Source of the DNA: Paracoccaceae bacterium
Lineage (GTDB): Bacteria > Pseudomonadota > Alphaproteobacteria > Rhodobacterales > Rhodobacteraceae
Length of the DNA: 64,000 bases
Assembly (NCBI GenBank): GCA_002708925.1
Contig: PAPN01000009.1
Location: forward strand, 1 to 64,000
Direction: 5' to 3'
The first letter of the stretch is position 1. Each line of letters opens with the position of its first letter. The translations under genes and the position numbers were made by a program. The notes under the pieces are model-generated. The model was given only the letters and a program-made list of their open reading frames with translations, was not told where the DNA came from and ran no database searches. Positions 17,263 through 26,092 of this stretch are shown here, one piece after another.

Positions 17263-18534
17263 TCACGATGCGATGAATTCGTTCCACTTGCGGACCATGT
17301 ACTGGTTTTCGTCCATGACGGCGTTCCAGCAGGCCACGGCGCCCATCCGGTCATAGAACGAGCCGCCATCGCGGGTCTCGCCGGATTTGGCCAGCACGTC
17401 CCCGAAGGGGCTGGTGATGTCGCCGGTGGCCTCTTTGCCCTCGAACCAGAAACCCCATTCGTTTTCGGACATGTAGTTCTTCGAGGTCTCGGGCACGGCC
17501 GAGTAATAGCCCTGACGCATCAGGAACCCGCCGACCCAGCCGTCCAGATACCAGTTGATGTATTCATAGGCGGCCTCCAGCTCCAGGCCGGACAGGTTGG
17601 CCGACAGGCCGATGCCGCCGCCCCAGCTGCGGTAGCCCTCTTTCAGAGGCTGATAGACGCAGGGGATGCCGCGCGATTTGACGGCGGTGATGGCGGGTGA
17701 CCACATGGATTGGATCACCACCTCGCCCGAGGCCATCAGGTTCACGCTTTCGTCGAAGGTTTTCCAGAAGGCGCGGAACTGGCCGTTTTTCTTGGCTTCG
17801 GTGAAGATGCCGATGGTCTTGTCGATTTCCTCGCGGGTCATGTTGCCCTTGTCGGCATATTGGATTTCGCCCATTGCCTCGCAGACCATGGCCATGTCCA
17901 TGATCCCGATCGAGCTGATGTCCAGAATCGAGGCCTTGCCCTTGAATTCGGGGTTCAGCAGCTCGGCCCAGGTGTCGATCGGGCGGCCGATCAGATCAGG
18001 GCGGATGCCCAGCGTGTCGGCGTTATAGATGGTGGGGATCAGGGTCATCCAGCCGGTTTCCTCGGACGCGAACTTGTTCGAGCCGGGGCCTTCGACAAAC
18101 CCGACGCTATGGGGCGCGGTGCCCTGGGCGATGGTGGATTCGGGGGTCAGCTTGCCCGATTTGAAAATGCCGACGATCTTGTCGTAATTCTTGATCTTGC
18201 TGGTATCCATCGCCTGCAAGTTGCCGGTGGGCCAGACTTTTTTGCAGATCCAGTATTCGATGTCGGCAATGTCAAAGCTGCCAGGCTGGGTGGCGGCGCG
18301 CTGTGTCACGCTGTCCGAATCCAGGGCGGTCATTTCCAGGGTAAAGCCCAGGTCCTCTTTGACCTTCTGAGCGACCTCGTTCAGGTTCGAAACCCCGGTG
18401 CCGAACTGGCGCAGGGTGACGTCCTTGATGTTTTGCGCCCACAGCATCGGCGCGGGCAGCGCGGTGGCAGCCAGCGCGGCGCCCCCGGATTTCAGCAGTG
18501 AGCGGCGCGTGTATCCTACTTTGGCCATCTTCAT
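17263..18534 (-). CDS. Extracellular substrate-binding protein, spermidine/putrescine family (Tat-exported)
   Basis: A 423-residue binding protein. The N-terminus has a twin-arginine signal (RRSLLKSGG at residues 10-18), a hydrophobic stretch and a cleavage region near LWAQ. The mature part has the PotD/PotF-like fold signatures such as DIADIEYW and SPAITAVKSRG. It should capture the ligand in the periplasm for the two permeases downstream. Acidic residues for polyamine binding cannot be assigned by eye. It is second in the operon, 42 bases after the ATPase gene. Confidence 0.88.
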   Translation of the reverse strand: MKMAKVGYTRRSLLKSGGAALAATALPAPMLWAQNIKDVTLRQFGTGVSNLNEVAQKVKEDLGFTLEMTALDSDSVTQRAATQPGSFDIADIEYWICKKVWPTGNLQAMDTSKIKNYDKIVGIFKSGKLTPESTIAQGTAPHSVGFVEGPGSNKFASEETGWMTLIPTIYNADTLGIRPDLIGRPIDTWAELLNPEFKGKASILDISSIGIMDMAMVCEAMGEIQYADKGNMTREEIDKTIGIFTEAKKNGQFRAFWKTFDESVNLMASGEVVIQSMWSPAITAVKSRGIPCVYQPLKEGYRSWGGGIGLSANLSGLELEAAYEYINWYLDGWVGGFLMRQGYYSAVPETSKNYMSENEWGFWFEGKEATGDITSPFGDVLAKSGETRDGGSFYDRMGAVACWNAVMDENQYMVRKWNEFIAS

Positions 18535-18576
18535 CCTCTTTTCATGTTGGTCTGTGTTGGATCGGTGGGGTGGCTC

Positions 18577-19551
18577 TCAGGCCAGGAGGCGGTGCAGCCG
18601 CCCCTCGTCCCAGGTCAGCGCAATCGCGTCGCCCGGATTTTTTGGTGTTGCGAAAAAGGTGGTTTCGGGGACCAGCGCCAGAACCTCTTCGCCCGATTGG
18701 GTGGTTGAGGTCAGGGCCACATGCGCCCCCTGATATTCCACCGCCGTCACGGTGGCGGGCAGGCCGGTCTGGCCCAACCGCACGTCATCGGCGCGCAGGG
18801 CCACCTTTTGCCCATCCAGCGAGATCACGTTATGCCCGCCCATGAAACGCGCCACGAATTCGGTGCGCGGCGCGGTCCAGACATCGCGCGCCGGCCCGGC
18901 CTGTTCGATCACGGCGTTATTCATCACGACGATTTCATCGGCCAGTGCCAGGGCCTCGTCCTGGCCGTGGGTGACGTGAATAAAGGTGATGCCCAGCTCG
19001 CGTTGCAGGCGTTTCAGCTCGGCCCGCATCCGGATGCGCAGGAACGGATCCAGCGCCGAAAGGGGCTCGTCCAGCAGCAGCACCTTGGGTTTGGTCACCA
19101 GCGCGCGGGCCAGCGCCACGCGTTGCTGCTGCCCGCCGGACAGCTGATCGGGCAGGCGATCGGCAAATTGGGTCATGTCCACCAGCGCCAGCATCTCATC
19201 GGCGGCCTTGTGCCGGGTGGGTTTGTCCACGCCCTTCATGCGCAGGGAAAAGGCCACGTTGTCGCGGACGTTCAGATGCGGGAACAGCGCGTAATTCTGA
19301 AACATCATCGCGGTGCCACGCTGGGCGGGGGGCAGGGCGGAAATATCCTGACCGTCCAGCAGGATCGCCCCGTCCGAGACCGCCTCGTGCCCGGCAATCA
19401 TCCGCAGCGTTGTGGATTTTCCGCAGCCCGAGGGGCCCAGCAGGCACACATAGCTGCCCTTGTGAAACACATGGCTGACGTCACGCACGGCCAGCGTGTC
19501 CCCATAGCGTTTCGTCAAATGAACCAGTTCCAGATCCTGTCCCGAGCGCAT
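18577..19551 (-). CDS. ABC transporter ATP-binding protein, PotA type
   Basis: A 324-residue ATPase with Walker A GPSGCGKST, Q-loop FQNYALFPH, signature LSGGQQQR, Walker B VLLLDEPLSALD and a switch His in VTHGQDEA. A C-terminal regulatory TOBE-like domain covers about residues 235-324. Start ATG 19551 has AAGGGG upstream. It is the first gene of the five-gene minus-strand operon: ATPase, binding protein, two permeases, racemase. The operon is divergent from a GntR regulator, and a perfect palindrome sits between them. Confidence 0.92.
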   Translation of the reverse strand: MRSGQDLELVHLTKRYGDTLAVRDVSHVFHKGSYVCLLGPSGCGKSTTLRMIAGHEAVSDGAILLDGQDISALPPAQRGTAMMFQNYALFPHLNVRDNVAFSLRMKGVDKPTRHKAADEMLALVDMTQFADRLPDQLSGGQQQRVALARALVTKPKVLLLDEPLSALDPFLRIRMRAELKRLQRELGITFIHVTHGQDEALALADEIVVMNNAVIEQAGPARDVWTAPRTEFVARFMGGHNVISLDGQKVALRADDVRLGQTGLPATVTAVEYQGAHVALTSTTQSGEEVLALVPETTFFATPKNPGDAIALTWDEGRLHRLLA

Positions 19552-19700
19552 CGCTCACCCCTTGTCGGCGTTTCGTTGGGGTCATGCTGCGGGGGCTGTG
19601 GGGGCGGGGCAAAGCTCTGACAGGGGTTTTGCCATGCGCAAACACGCGATGCCCGAGATTTCAGCGCTTGCCGATCAAGTGCGCACAAATAGTAATCCAA

Positions 19701-19714
19701 TATTGTATACAATA
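19701..19714. promoter_or_regulatory. Perfect 14-base palindrome, candidate GntR operator
   Basis: TATTGTATACAATA at 19701-19714 is a perfect palindrome with the GTATAC-type core common to FadR-subfamily GntR sites. It lies between the divergent ABC-transporter operon and the GntR gene, 150 bases from the former start and 87 from the latter. Confidence 0.65.
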
Positions 19715-19801
19715 ATGTCGCCGCCGCTGCGAATTGATCCCACACTTGAGAATCACCGCCCAAGACGGGAAACTCGGCGAACGAAAGGGCACAGCAACAG
19801 A

Positions 19802-20485
19802 ATGCAGCAGGCGCGAAAAAAAGACTCTGGCAGCGGTTTCGTTGCCGAAAATCTGGCGCGGGCGATCCATGAACATCGCCTGGCACCAGGGATGAAGCTG
19901 AACGAGGATGAAGTCGGCGAGATTTACGGCGTCAGCCGGACGGTTGTCCGCGCGGCGTTGCAGCAATTGTCCCATGAACGGCTGATTGATCTGCGGCGCA
20001 ACCGCGGGGCCTTTGTGGCGCAGCCCACCGTCAAGGAAGCGCGCGAAGTCTTCGAGGCGCGCTCTTTGCTTGAGCCGCGCACCGCCCATTCCGCGGCCGA
20101 GCGGATCACCGAAACCGATCTGGCCAATCTGCAACGCCACATAGATGACGAACACGCCGCCTTGCAGCAGGGCGATACCGGGCGCGCGCTGCATCTGTCG
20201 GGACTGTTTCATATCGAGATCGCCCGCATTGCCGATCAGGACACGATTGCCGATTTCGTGGCGCAGCTGGTGTCGCGGTCCTCGTTGATTATTGCGCTGT
20301 ATTGGCAGCGCCGCGCTGCGCTGTGCGAAAGCCACGCGCATGATGCGCTGTTGCGCGCTCTGGCCGATCATGACGGTCCGCTGGCCGAAGAGCTGATGAA
20401 AAACCACCTGCTGGACTTGTTGACATCGCTGGACCTGCGGGCGATCAGCTCGGCGCCGCAATCGCTGAGGGACGCGCTGCAATGA
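19802..20485 (+). CDS. GntR-family regulator (FadR subfamily, FCD domain)
   Basis: A 227-residue regulator. The N-terminal winged helix (about residues 12-75) has LNEDEVGEIYGVSRTVVRAAL. The FCD ligand-binding domain (about 85-210) has the expected histidines in HIEIA and in the last helices. ATG 19802 is chosen because the homology begins there; a GAAAGGG lies 12 bases upstream. An earlier in-frame ATG at 19715 would overlap the operator palindrome. It probably represses the divergent transporter-racemase operon in response to a small carboxylate or amino-acid-like ligand. Confidence 0.85.
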   Translation: MQQARKKDSGSGFVAENLARAIHEHRLAPGMKLNEDEVGEIYGVSRTVVRAALQQLSHERLIDLRRNRGAFVAQPTVKEAREVFEARSLLEPRTAHSAAERITETDLANLQRHIDDEHAALQQGDTGRALHLSGLFHIEIARIADQDTIADFVAQLVSRSSLIIALYWQRRAALCESHAHDALLRALADHDGPLAEELMKNHLLDLLTSLDLRAISSAPQSLRDALQ

Positions 20486-21306
20486 TCCTGAAAACGGCCT
20501 CGGCGGGGGATGTGGCCCGGATGCTGGACTGGGCATCCAAAGAGGGTTGGAATCCGGGCCATGAGGATGCAGAGGCCTTTTATGCCTCTGACCCCGAAGG
20601 GTTTTTCCTGGCCGAGGTCGATGGGCGCATGGTGGCCGCGATTTCGGTTGTGATCCATTCGGACAGCTTTGCCTTTCTGGGGCTGTATATCTGTCACCCA
20701 CAGTTTCGCGGGCAGGGGATCGGGCTGGCATTGTGGCGGCACGCGCTGGCCCATGCGGGGGATCGGACCGTGGGGCTGGATGGCGTGGCCGAGCAGCAGG
20801 CGAATTATGCCCGTTCAGGGTTTCGGCACGCTGGCGCGACGATGCGCTATCGGGGACGTCTGAAGCCGCTGGCGCATCCGGACATCCGCGCACTGGATGC
20901 GCGGGACGATCTGTCTGAGCTGGATCTGGCAGCGAACGGGTTTGCGCGCCCAAGGTTCCTAAGGCCCTGGCTGACGCAGGCCGAGACGCGCAAAACCGTG
21001 GTGTTGCAGCGCGGCAAGGTTGCAGGGTTCGCCACCGCGCGTTTGTGCCGCGATGGGGGGAAACTGGGCCCGGTTGTGGCCGAAACCGCAGCAGATGCCT
21101 GGGCCCTGATGCAAGCGGCGGCGCTGTCGGTCGGAGTGGCGGATGTAACGATCGACGTGCCGGGCGCGCAGGCCGGGTTTCAGGCCAGGCTTGAAGCCGC
21201 CGGGTTCCGTTCGGGCTTTGCCACGGCCAGAATGTATCGCGGCCCGGCCCCCGCGGCTGCGGCGCCGCAGACGCTGTTCGGGGTGGCCACGCTGGAGCTG
21301 GGATAG
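20482..21306 (+). CDS. GNAT-family N-acetyltransferase, two-domain
   Basis: A 274-residue protein. The N-terminal GNAT domain (about residues 1-135) has the acetyl-CoA loop FRGQGIGLAL (about 75-84). The C-terminal half is a second, degenerate acetyltransferase-like domain. The ATG overlaps the GntR stop by four bases, so both are cotranslated. The acceptor is unknown. Its pairing with GntR and a transporter-racemase operon suggests it modifies the imported amine or amino-acid compound, which is inference. Confidence 0.82.
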   Translation: MILKTASAGDVARMLDWASKEGWNPGHEDAEAFYASDPEGFFLAEVDGRMVAAISVVIHSDSFAFLGLYICHPQFRGQGIGLALWRHALAHAGDRTVGLDGVAEQQANYARSGFRHAGATMRYRGRLKPLAHPDIRALDARDDLSELDLAANGFARPRFLRPWLTQAETRKTVVLQRGKVAGFATARLCRDGGKLGPVVAETAADAWALMQAAALSVGVADVTIDVPGAQAGFQARLEAAGFRSGFATARMYRGPAPAAAAPQTLFGVATLELG

Positions 21307-21377
21307 CCCGGCGCAGGCTGCCGGGCTCTGCGCTGCGGCAAACTTATCATTTACAAAGAAATCGGGAACGATTATCC

Positions 21378-21577
21378 GACCTCTGCTTCGGTCCGACTGG
21401 TACGCCAGCGGATAATAGGGAATGCGGTGAGCGGGCAAGAGCAGCCCGCAACTCCGCAACTGCCCCCGCAACTGTGAGCGGCGAGCGAAGCCGGAACATG
21501 CCACTGACGCGCAGAAAATGCGCGCTGGGAAGGCCCGGCCAAGCTGAGACCCGCAAGTCAGGAGACCTGCCGAGGCG
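21378..21577 (+). ncRNA. Cobalamin (adenosylcobalamin) riboswitch
   Basis: Conserved elements are in order: TAATAGGGAATGCGGTG (21414-21430), CCCCCGCAACTGTGAGCG (21463-21480), GCCACTG (21500-21506), CTGGGAAGGC (21525-21534), and the B12 box with AAGTCAGGAGACCTGCC (21555-21571). CCTC at 21380 may pair with GAGG at 21572 to close P1. Small hairpins at 21613-21625 and around 21630-21645 may form the expression platform. It lies directly upstream of btuB and should reduce expression when cobalamin is abundant. Confidence 0.95.
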
Positions 21578-21722
21578 ATCACCCGGTCCAAGCGCGGGGC
21601 GCGTTTCGGACAACGGACCTTCCGTTTGTGGTGACGACACTCACCGTCTGCGGAGGGAGCATCCCTTCAGGACATTCATAGCATATGCGGGCCCGACTGC
21701 CCGCGCCAAAGGGGATGATGGG

Positions 21723-23531
21723 ATGACCAAGACCGCTCTTTTGACTGGTGTCGCGCTGACCGCGCTGGCCACGGCACCGGCCTTTGCCCAGGATGATCTG
21801 GATCTGGGCGATATCACAGTTTCTGCCAACTATGACGAAACCGCTGTCGAACGCTCGGGCACCACTGTTGAAATCGTCACCGAGGACGATCTGAACACCG
21901 CGCCCGACACCCGCCTGTCGGGGCTGCTGACCGGGCTGCCGGGGGTGACGGCCTCGTCGAACGGGGGGCTGGGCACCTCGACCAACCTGCGGATCCGGGG
22001 GCTGGGCGGCGCCTATGTGCCGGTTCTGCTGGATGGCATTGATATTTCGGATCCGGCCAGCAGCGGCAACGGATTCGACTGGGGCGGGCTGACCGGCGCG
22101 AACCTGTCGCGGGTTGAGGTTCTGAAAGGCTCGCAATCGGCGCGCTATGGCGTCAGCGCCGTCGGCGGCGTGGTGAACCTGGACAGCTGGACCCCGGCGC
22201 AGGACGGCGTGTCGGGCCAGGCCAGCCTGGAATATGGCGCGTATAACACCCGCCGCGGGGCGCTGGCCCTGGGGTTGCGCGATGGCCGGACGGAACTGTC
22301 GCTGGGCCTGAGCCATGTGAAAACCGACGGGTTCTCGGCCAATGCCGCAGGCACCGAGGATGACGGCTATGAGCAGACCCTGATCAACCTGCGCGGCGTC
22401 TACCACCTGAGCGACACCGCCAGTGTCGGTGTCTCGGCCTTCTATCTGGATGCCAATGGCGAGTTCGACGAATGGTCGGGCGATGGCGCGCTGCCCTATG
22501 ACGAGATCAACGAACGCGAGGCCAAAGGCATCCGTCTGTTCACCGATTTCATGACCGGCGCGGTTACGCACAGCCTGTCCTACAGCTATTTTGAAACCGA
22601 CCGGCTTAGCAGCTCGAACGGGTGGGCGACGCCGTTCAACGGCGAGCGCAAGAAGCTGGAATATGCCGCCAGCTTCGATCTGGGTGCGGCCGTGGCCATG
22701 CATGTCGGTGCCGACCAGACCCGCGAAGAGGCCGGCGGCGCCACCAGCAAGATCACTGGCATCTTCGCCGAGGCCGTCTACACCCCCACCGACACGCTGG
22801 ATATCGTGGCCTCGCTGCGTCATGACGATACCGCCGATTTCTCGGATAAGACCACGGGGCGCGTGGCGCTGGCCTGGCGCATTCAAGAAGACCTGATTCT
22901 GCGGGCCCAGGCGGCCACCGGCTATAAACCGCCCAGCCTGTACCAGCTGACCTCGGTCTATGGCGATCCGACCTTCCAGCCCGAAGAATCCACCAGCTTT
23001 GAGCTGGGGATCGAGAAGCGCTTTGGCGGCGATGCCTTCGTCCGCGCGACCCTGTTCCGGACGGACATCGACGGGCAGGTGTATTGGGATTACGGCTCGG
23101 TCCGGTGCGGCAGCGGCTTTGGCTGCTACGAGGTGCAGGACTTCACCGCCAAGGGGCTGGAACTGTCCGGGCAGGTTGCCCTGTCCGACACGATCGACCT
23201 GGTGGGCAGCTACACCCTGACCGACACCGCCGATGGCAGCGGCGCGCAGGCGCTGCGCGTGCCCAAGCATGACATCGAGATCGGCCTGAACGCGCAACTG
23301 GGGGCCAGCACCTTTGGCGGCATCAGCCTGAACCACGTTGCCGACCGGACGGACACCATCGGCGCCGTGCCGGATTATACCGTTGTGAATGCCTTTGTTT
23401 CGCACCGAATTTCCGACCGGGCCGAGGCCTACCTGCGGATCGAGAACCTGACCGACGAAAACTACGAAACCGCTGCGGGCTATAGCACTTCGGGCCGCGC
23501 GGTGTATATCGGGGTTCGTGGGACTTATTAA
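21723..23531 (+). CDS. btuB: BtuB, TonB-dependent outer-membrane cobalamin receptor
   Basis: A 602-residue receptor. Signal peptide MTKTALLTGVALTALATAPAFAQ is followed by a TonB-box-like segment DITVSA, a plug domain (RIRGLGGAYVPVLLDGI, VEVLKGSQSARYGVSAVGGVVN) and a 22-strand barrel ending in aromatic-rich strands. The start at 21723 follows AAAGGGG; a longer frame from 21474 runs through the riboswitch and is rejected. It imports cobalamin or cobinamide into the periplasm with TonB energy. First gene of the operon. Confidence 0.93.
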   Translation: MTKTALLTGVALTALATAPAFAQDDLDLGDITVSANYDETAVERSGTTVEIVTEDDLNTAPDTRLSGLLTGLPGVTASSNGGLGTSTNLRIRGLGGAYVPVLLDGIDISDPASSGNGFDWGGLTGANLSRVEVLKGSQSARYGVSAVGGVVNLDSWTPAQDGVSGQASLEYGAYNTRRGALALGLRDGRTELSLGLSHVKTDGFSANAAGTEDDGYEQTLINLRGVYHLSDTASVGVSAFYLDANGEFDEWSGDGALPYDEINEREAKGIRLFTDFMTGAVTHSLSYSYFETDRLSSSNGWATPFNGERKKLEYAASFDLGAAVAMHVGADQTREEAGGATSKITGIFAEAVYTPTDTLDIVASLRHDDTADFSDKTTGRVALAWRIQEDLILRAQAATGYKPPSLYQLTSVYGDPTFQPEESTSFELGIEKRFGGDAFVRATLFRTDIDGQVYWDYGSVRCGSGFGCYEVQDFTAKGLELSGQVALSDTIDLVGSYTLTDTADGSGAQALRVPKHDIEIGLNAQLGASTFGGISLNHVADRTDTIGAVPDYTVVNAFVSHRISDRAEAYLRIENLTDENYETAAGYSTSGRAVYIGVRGTY

Positions 23532-24357
23532 GATCATAACCTTGGCTGCCGCGCTGGTGTTTTCTGGCGCGGCAGCCTTTGCCGATACGGTGCCGCGCCG
23601 TGTCGTTTCGATGAATCTGTGCACCGATCAGCTGGCGATGCTGATCGCGGACCCGGCGCAGATCACGTCGCTTTCCTATCTGTCCACCGATCCGCGCAGC
23701 AGTGCGATGCACCGACGCGCGCGGGATTTCCCGCAAAACCGGGGCCTGGCCGAGGAAATCTATCTGCAAGATCCCGATCTGATCCTGGCCGGGCGCTATA
23801 CGGGGCGGGCGACGGTTGGTATGTTGCAGCGTCTGGGCAAACGGGTTGAGATGTTCCTGCCGGCCTACTCCCTGGAAGACGTACGCGCGCGTATGTTGCA
23901 GATGGGCCGCGCCCTGGGCCAAGAGCCCCGCGCCCAGGCCATGGTGGCCAAATTCGATGCCGATCTACAGGCCCTGCGCGAGGACGTGCAGAACCGGCCT
24001 CTGGCGGCGCTCTATTACGCGAATGGCTATACGACCGGGGATAAAACGCTGGCTGGGCAGATCCTGCTGGCCGCCGGGTTCGAAAATGCCACCACCCGCG
24101 CGGGCCAGAGCCACGCGGGCAATCTGCCGCTTGAGGTGCTGGTGATGCTGCAACCCGATGCCATCGTGACTGGCGCGAAATACCCCGGTCAGTCCCGGTC
24201 CGAGGCGATTTTGGAACACCCCGTTATCCGCGCTATCCAGCAGGGCCGCGAAACCGCCAGCGTTGCCGACAGTGATTGGCTGTGCGGCACGCCTTTCGTG
24301 CTGCGGGCGATTTCGGATCTGGTGGCGCTGCGGCATCAGGTAGGGCGCGCAAAATGA
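23518..24357 (+). CDS. btuF: BtuF-like periplasmic cobalamin-binding protein
   Basis: A 279-residue class III binding protein. It starts at GTG 23518, overlapping the btuB end by 14 bases. A signal peptide (residues 1-22, ending AAAFA) is followed by RRVVSMNLCTDQLAMLI, DPDLILAGRYTGR and a C-terminal lobe. This bilobal, rigid-helix build is typical of BtuF and siderophore-binding proteins. It passes the corrinoid to BtuC. Assignment to corrinoids rests mainly on the riboswitch and neighbours. Confidence 0.87.
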   Translation: MGLIKIITLAAALVFSGAAAFADTVPRRVVSMNLCTDQLAMLIADPAQITSLSYLSTDPRSSAMHRRARDFPQNRGLAEEIYLQDPDLILAGRYTGRATVGMLQRLGKRVEMFLPAYSLEDVRARMLQMGRALGQEPRAQAMVAKFDADLQALREDVQNRPLAALYYANGYTTGDKTLAGQILLAAGFENATTRAGQSHAGNLPLEVLVMLQPDAIVTGAKYPGQSRSEAILEHPVIRAIQQGRETASVADSDWLCGTPFVLRAISDLVALRHQVGRAK

Positions 24358-25337
24358 CCCGGTTGATGCTGTTCCTGTCCGTCTGTGTGGCGGTGTTGTT
24401 TGTGGCCTCTTTGGTGTTGGGGCCGGCGGGGATGCCGGTGCTGGACAGCCTGTCCGCCTTGTTTGTGCAGGATGAGGGCCCGCTGAGCATGGTGATGCGC
24501 GAAATCCGCCTGCCACGCGCGCTGTTGGGCCTGATGATCGGCATATCTCTGGGGATGGCCGGGGCCGGGATGCAGGGGTATCTGCGCAATCCGCTGGCCG
24601 ATCCTGGGCTGATCGGAGTGTCGGCCTCGGCGGCGCTGGGGGCGGTTCTGGCGATTCATACCGGGCTGTCCGCCGCTTTCGTTCTGGGGCTGCCCATCGC
24701 CGCGCTGGCCGGAGCGCTATCCGCCGTTTTTCTGGTGCTGGCGCTGGCTGGCCCGCAGGGGGGGGCGCTGACCCTGATCCTGGCGGGGATCGCGATTTCT
24801 TCGCTGGCGGCGGCGCTTAGCTCTTTGGTGCTGAACCTGTCGCCAAACCCGTTTGCCGCCAATGAGATTGTGTTCTGGATGATGGGCTCGCTGGCGGATC
24901 GGTCTATGACGCATGTCTGGCTGGCGCTGCCGCTGATGCTGGTGGGCTGGGGGTTGCTGGCCACGTTGCCGCGCGGGCTTGAGGCCCTGACCCTGGGCGA
25001 GGACGCGGCGCAGGCGATGGGGGTAAACCTGACGCGCCTGCGGCTGAAGCTTGTGATTGGCACGGCGGCTGCAATCGGCGCGGCCACCGCTGTGGCTGGC
25101 GCGATTGGTTTTGTCGGGCTGGTGGTGCCGCATATTCTGCGGCCCTATGTGGGCTCGCGGCCGGGGCGGCTTCTGTGGGCCTCGGCCTTGGGCGGGGCGG
25201 CGATGGTGTTGGCTGCGGACATCGTGGTGCGGCTGGTGCTGCCCACCCAGGATCTGAAACTGGGCGTGCTGACTGCGCTGGTCGGGGCCCCGCTGTTCCT
25301 GCATCTGATCTATAAAACCCGGAGGGCGGGGATATGA
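24354..25337 (+). CDS. btuC: BtuC-like permease (FecCD family)
   Basis: A 327-residue membrane protein with about ten helices. FecCD/BtuC signatures are present: REIRLPRALLGLMIG, GMQGYLRNPLADPGLIGVS and the coupling segment GAIGFVGLVVPHILR. It starts at ATG 24354, overlapping the btuF stop by four bases. With BtuD it forms the inner-membrane corrinoid channel. Confidence 0.92.
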   Translation: MTRLMLFLSVCVAVLFVASLVLGPAGMPVLDSLSALFVQDEGPLSMVMREIRLPRALLGLMIGISLGMAGAGMQGYLRNPLADPGLIGVSASAALGAVLAIHTGLSAAFVLGLPIAALAGALSAVFLVLALAGPQGGALTLILAGIAISSLAAALSSLVLNLSPNPFAANEIVFWMMGSLADRSMTHVWLALPLMLVGWGLLATLPRGLEALTLGEDAAQAMGVNLTRLRLKLVIGTAAAIGAATAVAGAIGFVGLVVPHILRPYVGSRPGRLLWASALGGAAMVLAADIVVRLVLPTQDLKLGVLTALVGAPLFLHLIYKTRRAGI

Positions 25338-26092
25338 GCCTGCTGCGTCTGCGCGACCTCTCGGTCACCCTGCGGGGGCGTATGGTTTTCGGCGGCATTG
25401 ATCTGTTGATCCGGCCGGGCGAGGTGGTCGGCCTGATCGGTCCCAATGGGGCGGGCAAGACCACGCTGATGCGGGCGGCGCTGGGGCTGGTGCCGTTTTC
25501 GGGCGACAGCTCGCTTGCGGATATGGCGCCGCGCGCCCGCGCCCGGCACGCCGCCTGGATGCCGCAAACCCACGAGATCGCCTGGCCCGTTGAGGTGGAA
25601 ACACTGGTGGCGCTGGGGCGGATTCCCCATCTGGGCGTGGGCCAGCCCATCGGGCCCAAAGATCAAGAGGCCGTGGACCGGGCGCTGAATCAGATGGGGC
25701 TACAAACCCTTCGGCACCGTACGGCGACCCGCCTGTCCGGAGGCGAGCAAACCCGCGCCCTGATCGCCCGCACCCTGGCGCAGGAAACGCCTCTGGTGCT
25801 GGCGGACGAGCCCATCGCAGGGCTGGACCCGGCGCATCAGATCTCGACCATGCAGTGTTTTCAGCAGGTGGCGGCGCAGGGCAAATCCGTGATGGTCTCG
25901 ATTCATGATCTGGGGCTTGCGGTGCGCCATTGCACGCGTCTGGTGCTGCTGTCGGGCGGGCGGCTGGTGGCCGATGGCGCGCCCACACAGGTGCTGACGG
26001 CGCAGAACCTGCGCAGCGAATTCGGAATTTCCGCGCATTTCATGGACACGCCGGACGGGCCGGTTTTCCAACCGCTGGAGGTGCTGCGGTGA
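25334..26092 (+). CDS. btuD: BtuD-like ABC ATPase
   Basis: A 252-residue ATPase with Walker A GPNGAGKTT, signature LSGGEQTR, Walker B LVLADEPIAGLD and a switch His in IHDLGLA. The Walker B has ADEP rather than LDEP, which is common in this family. ATG 25334 overlaps the btuC stop by four bases. It powers corrinoid import through BtuC. Confidence 0.92.
   Translation: MSLLRLRDLSVTLRGRMVFGGIDLLIRPGEVVGLIGPNGAGKTTLMRAALGLVPFSGDSSLADMAPRARARHAAWMPQTHEIAWPVEVETLVALGRIPHLGVGQPIGPKDQEAVDRALNQMGLQTLRHRTATRLSGGEQTRALIARTLAQETPLVLADEPIAGLDPAHQISTMQCFQQVAAQGKSVMVSIHDLGLAVRHCTRLVLLSGGRLVADGAPTQVLTAQNLRSEFGISAHFMDTPDGPVFQPLEVLR

Noticed and set aside
21474-21722. N-terminal extension of btuB through the riboswitch
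   Set aside because: The frame is open only by chance. The signal peptide begins at 21723 after a good ribosome-binding site.
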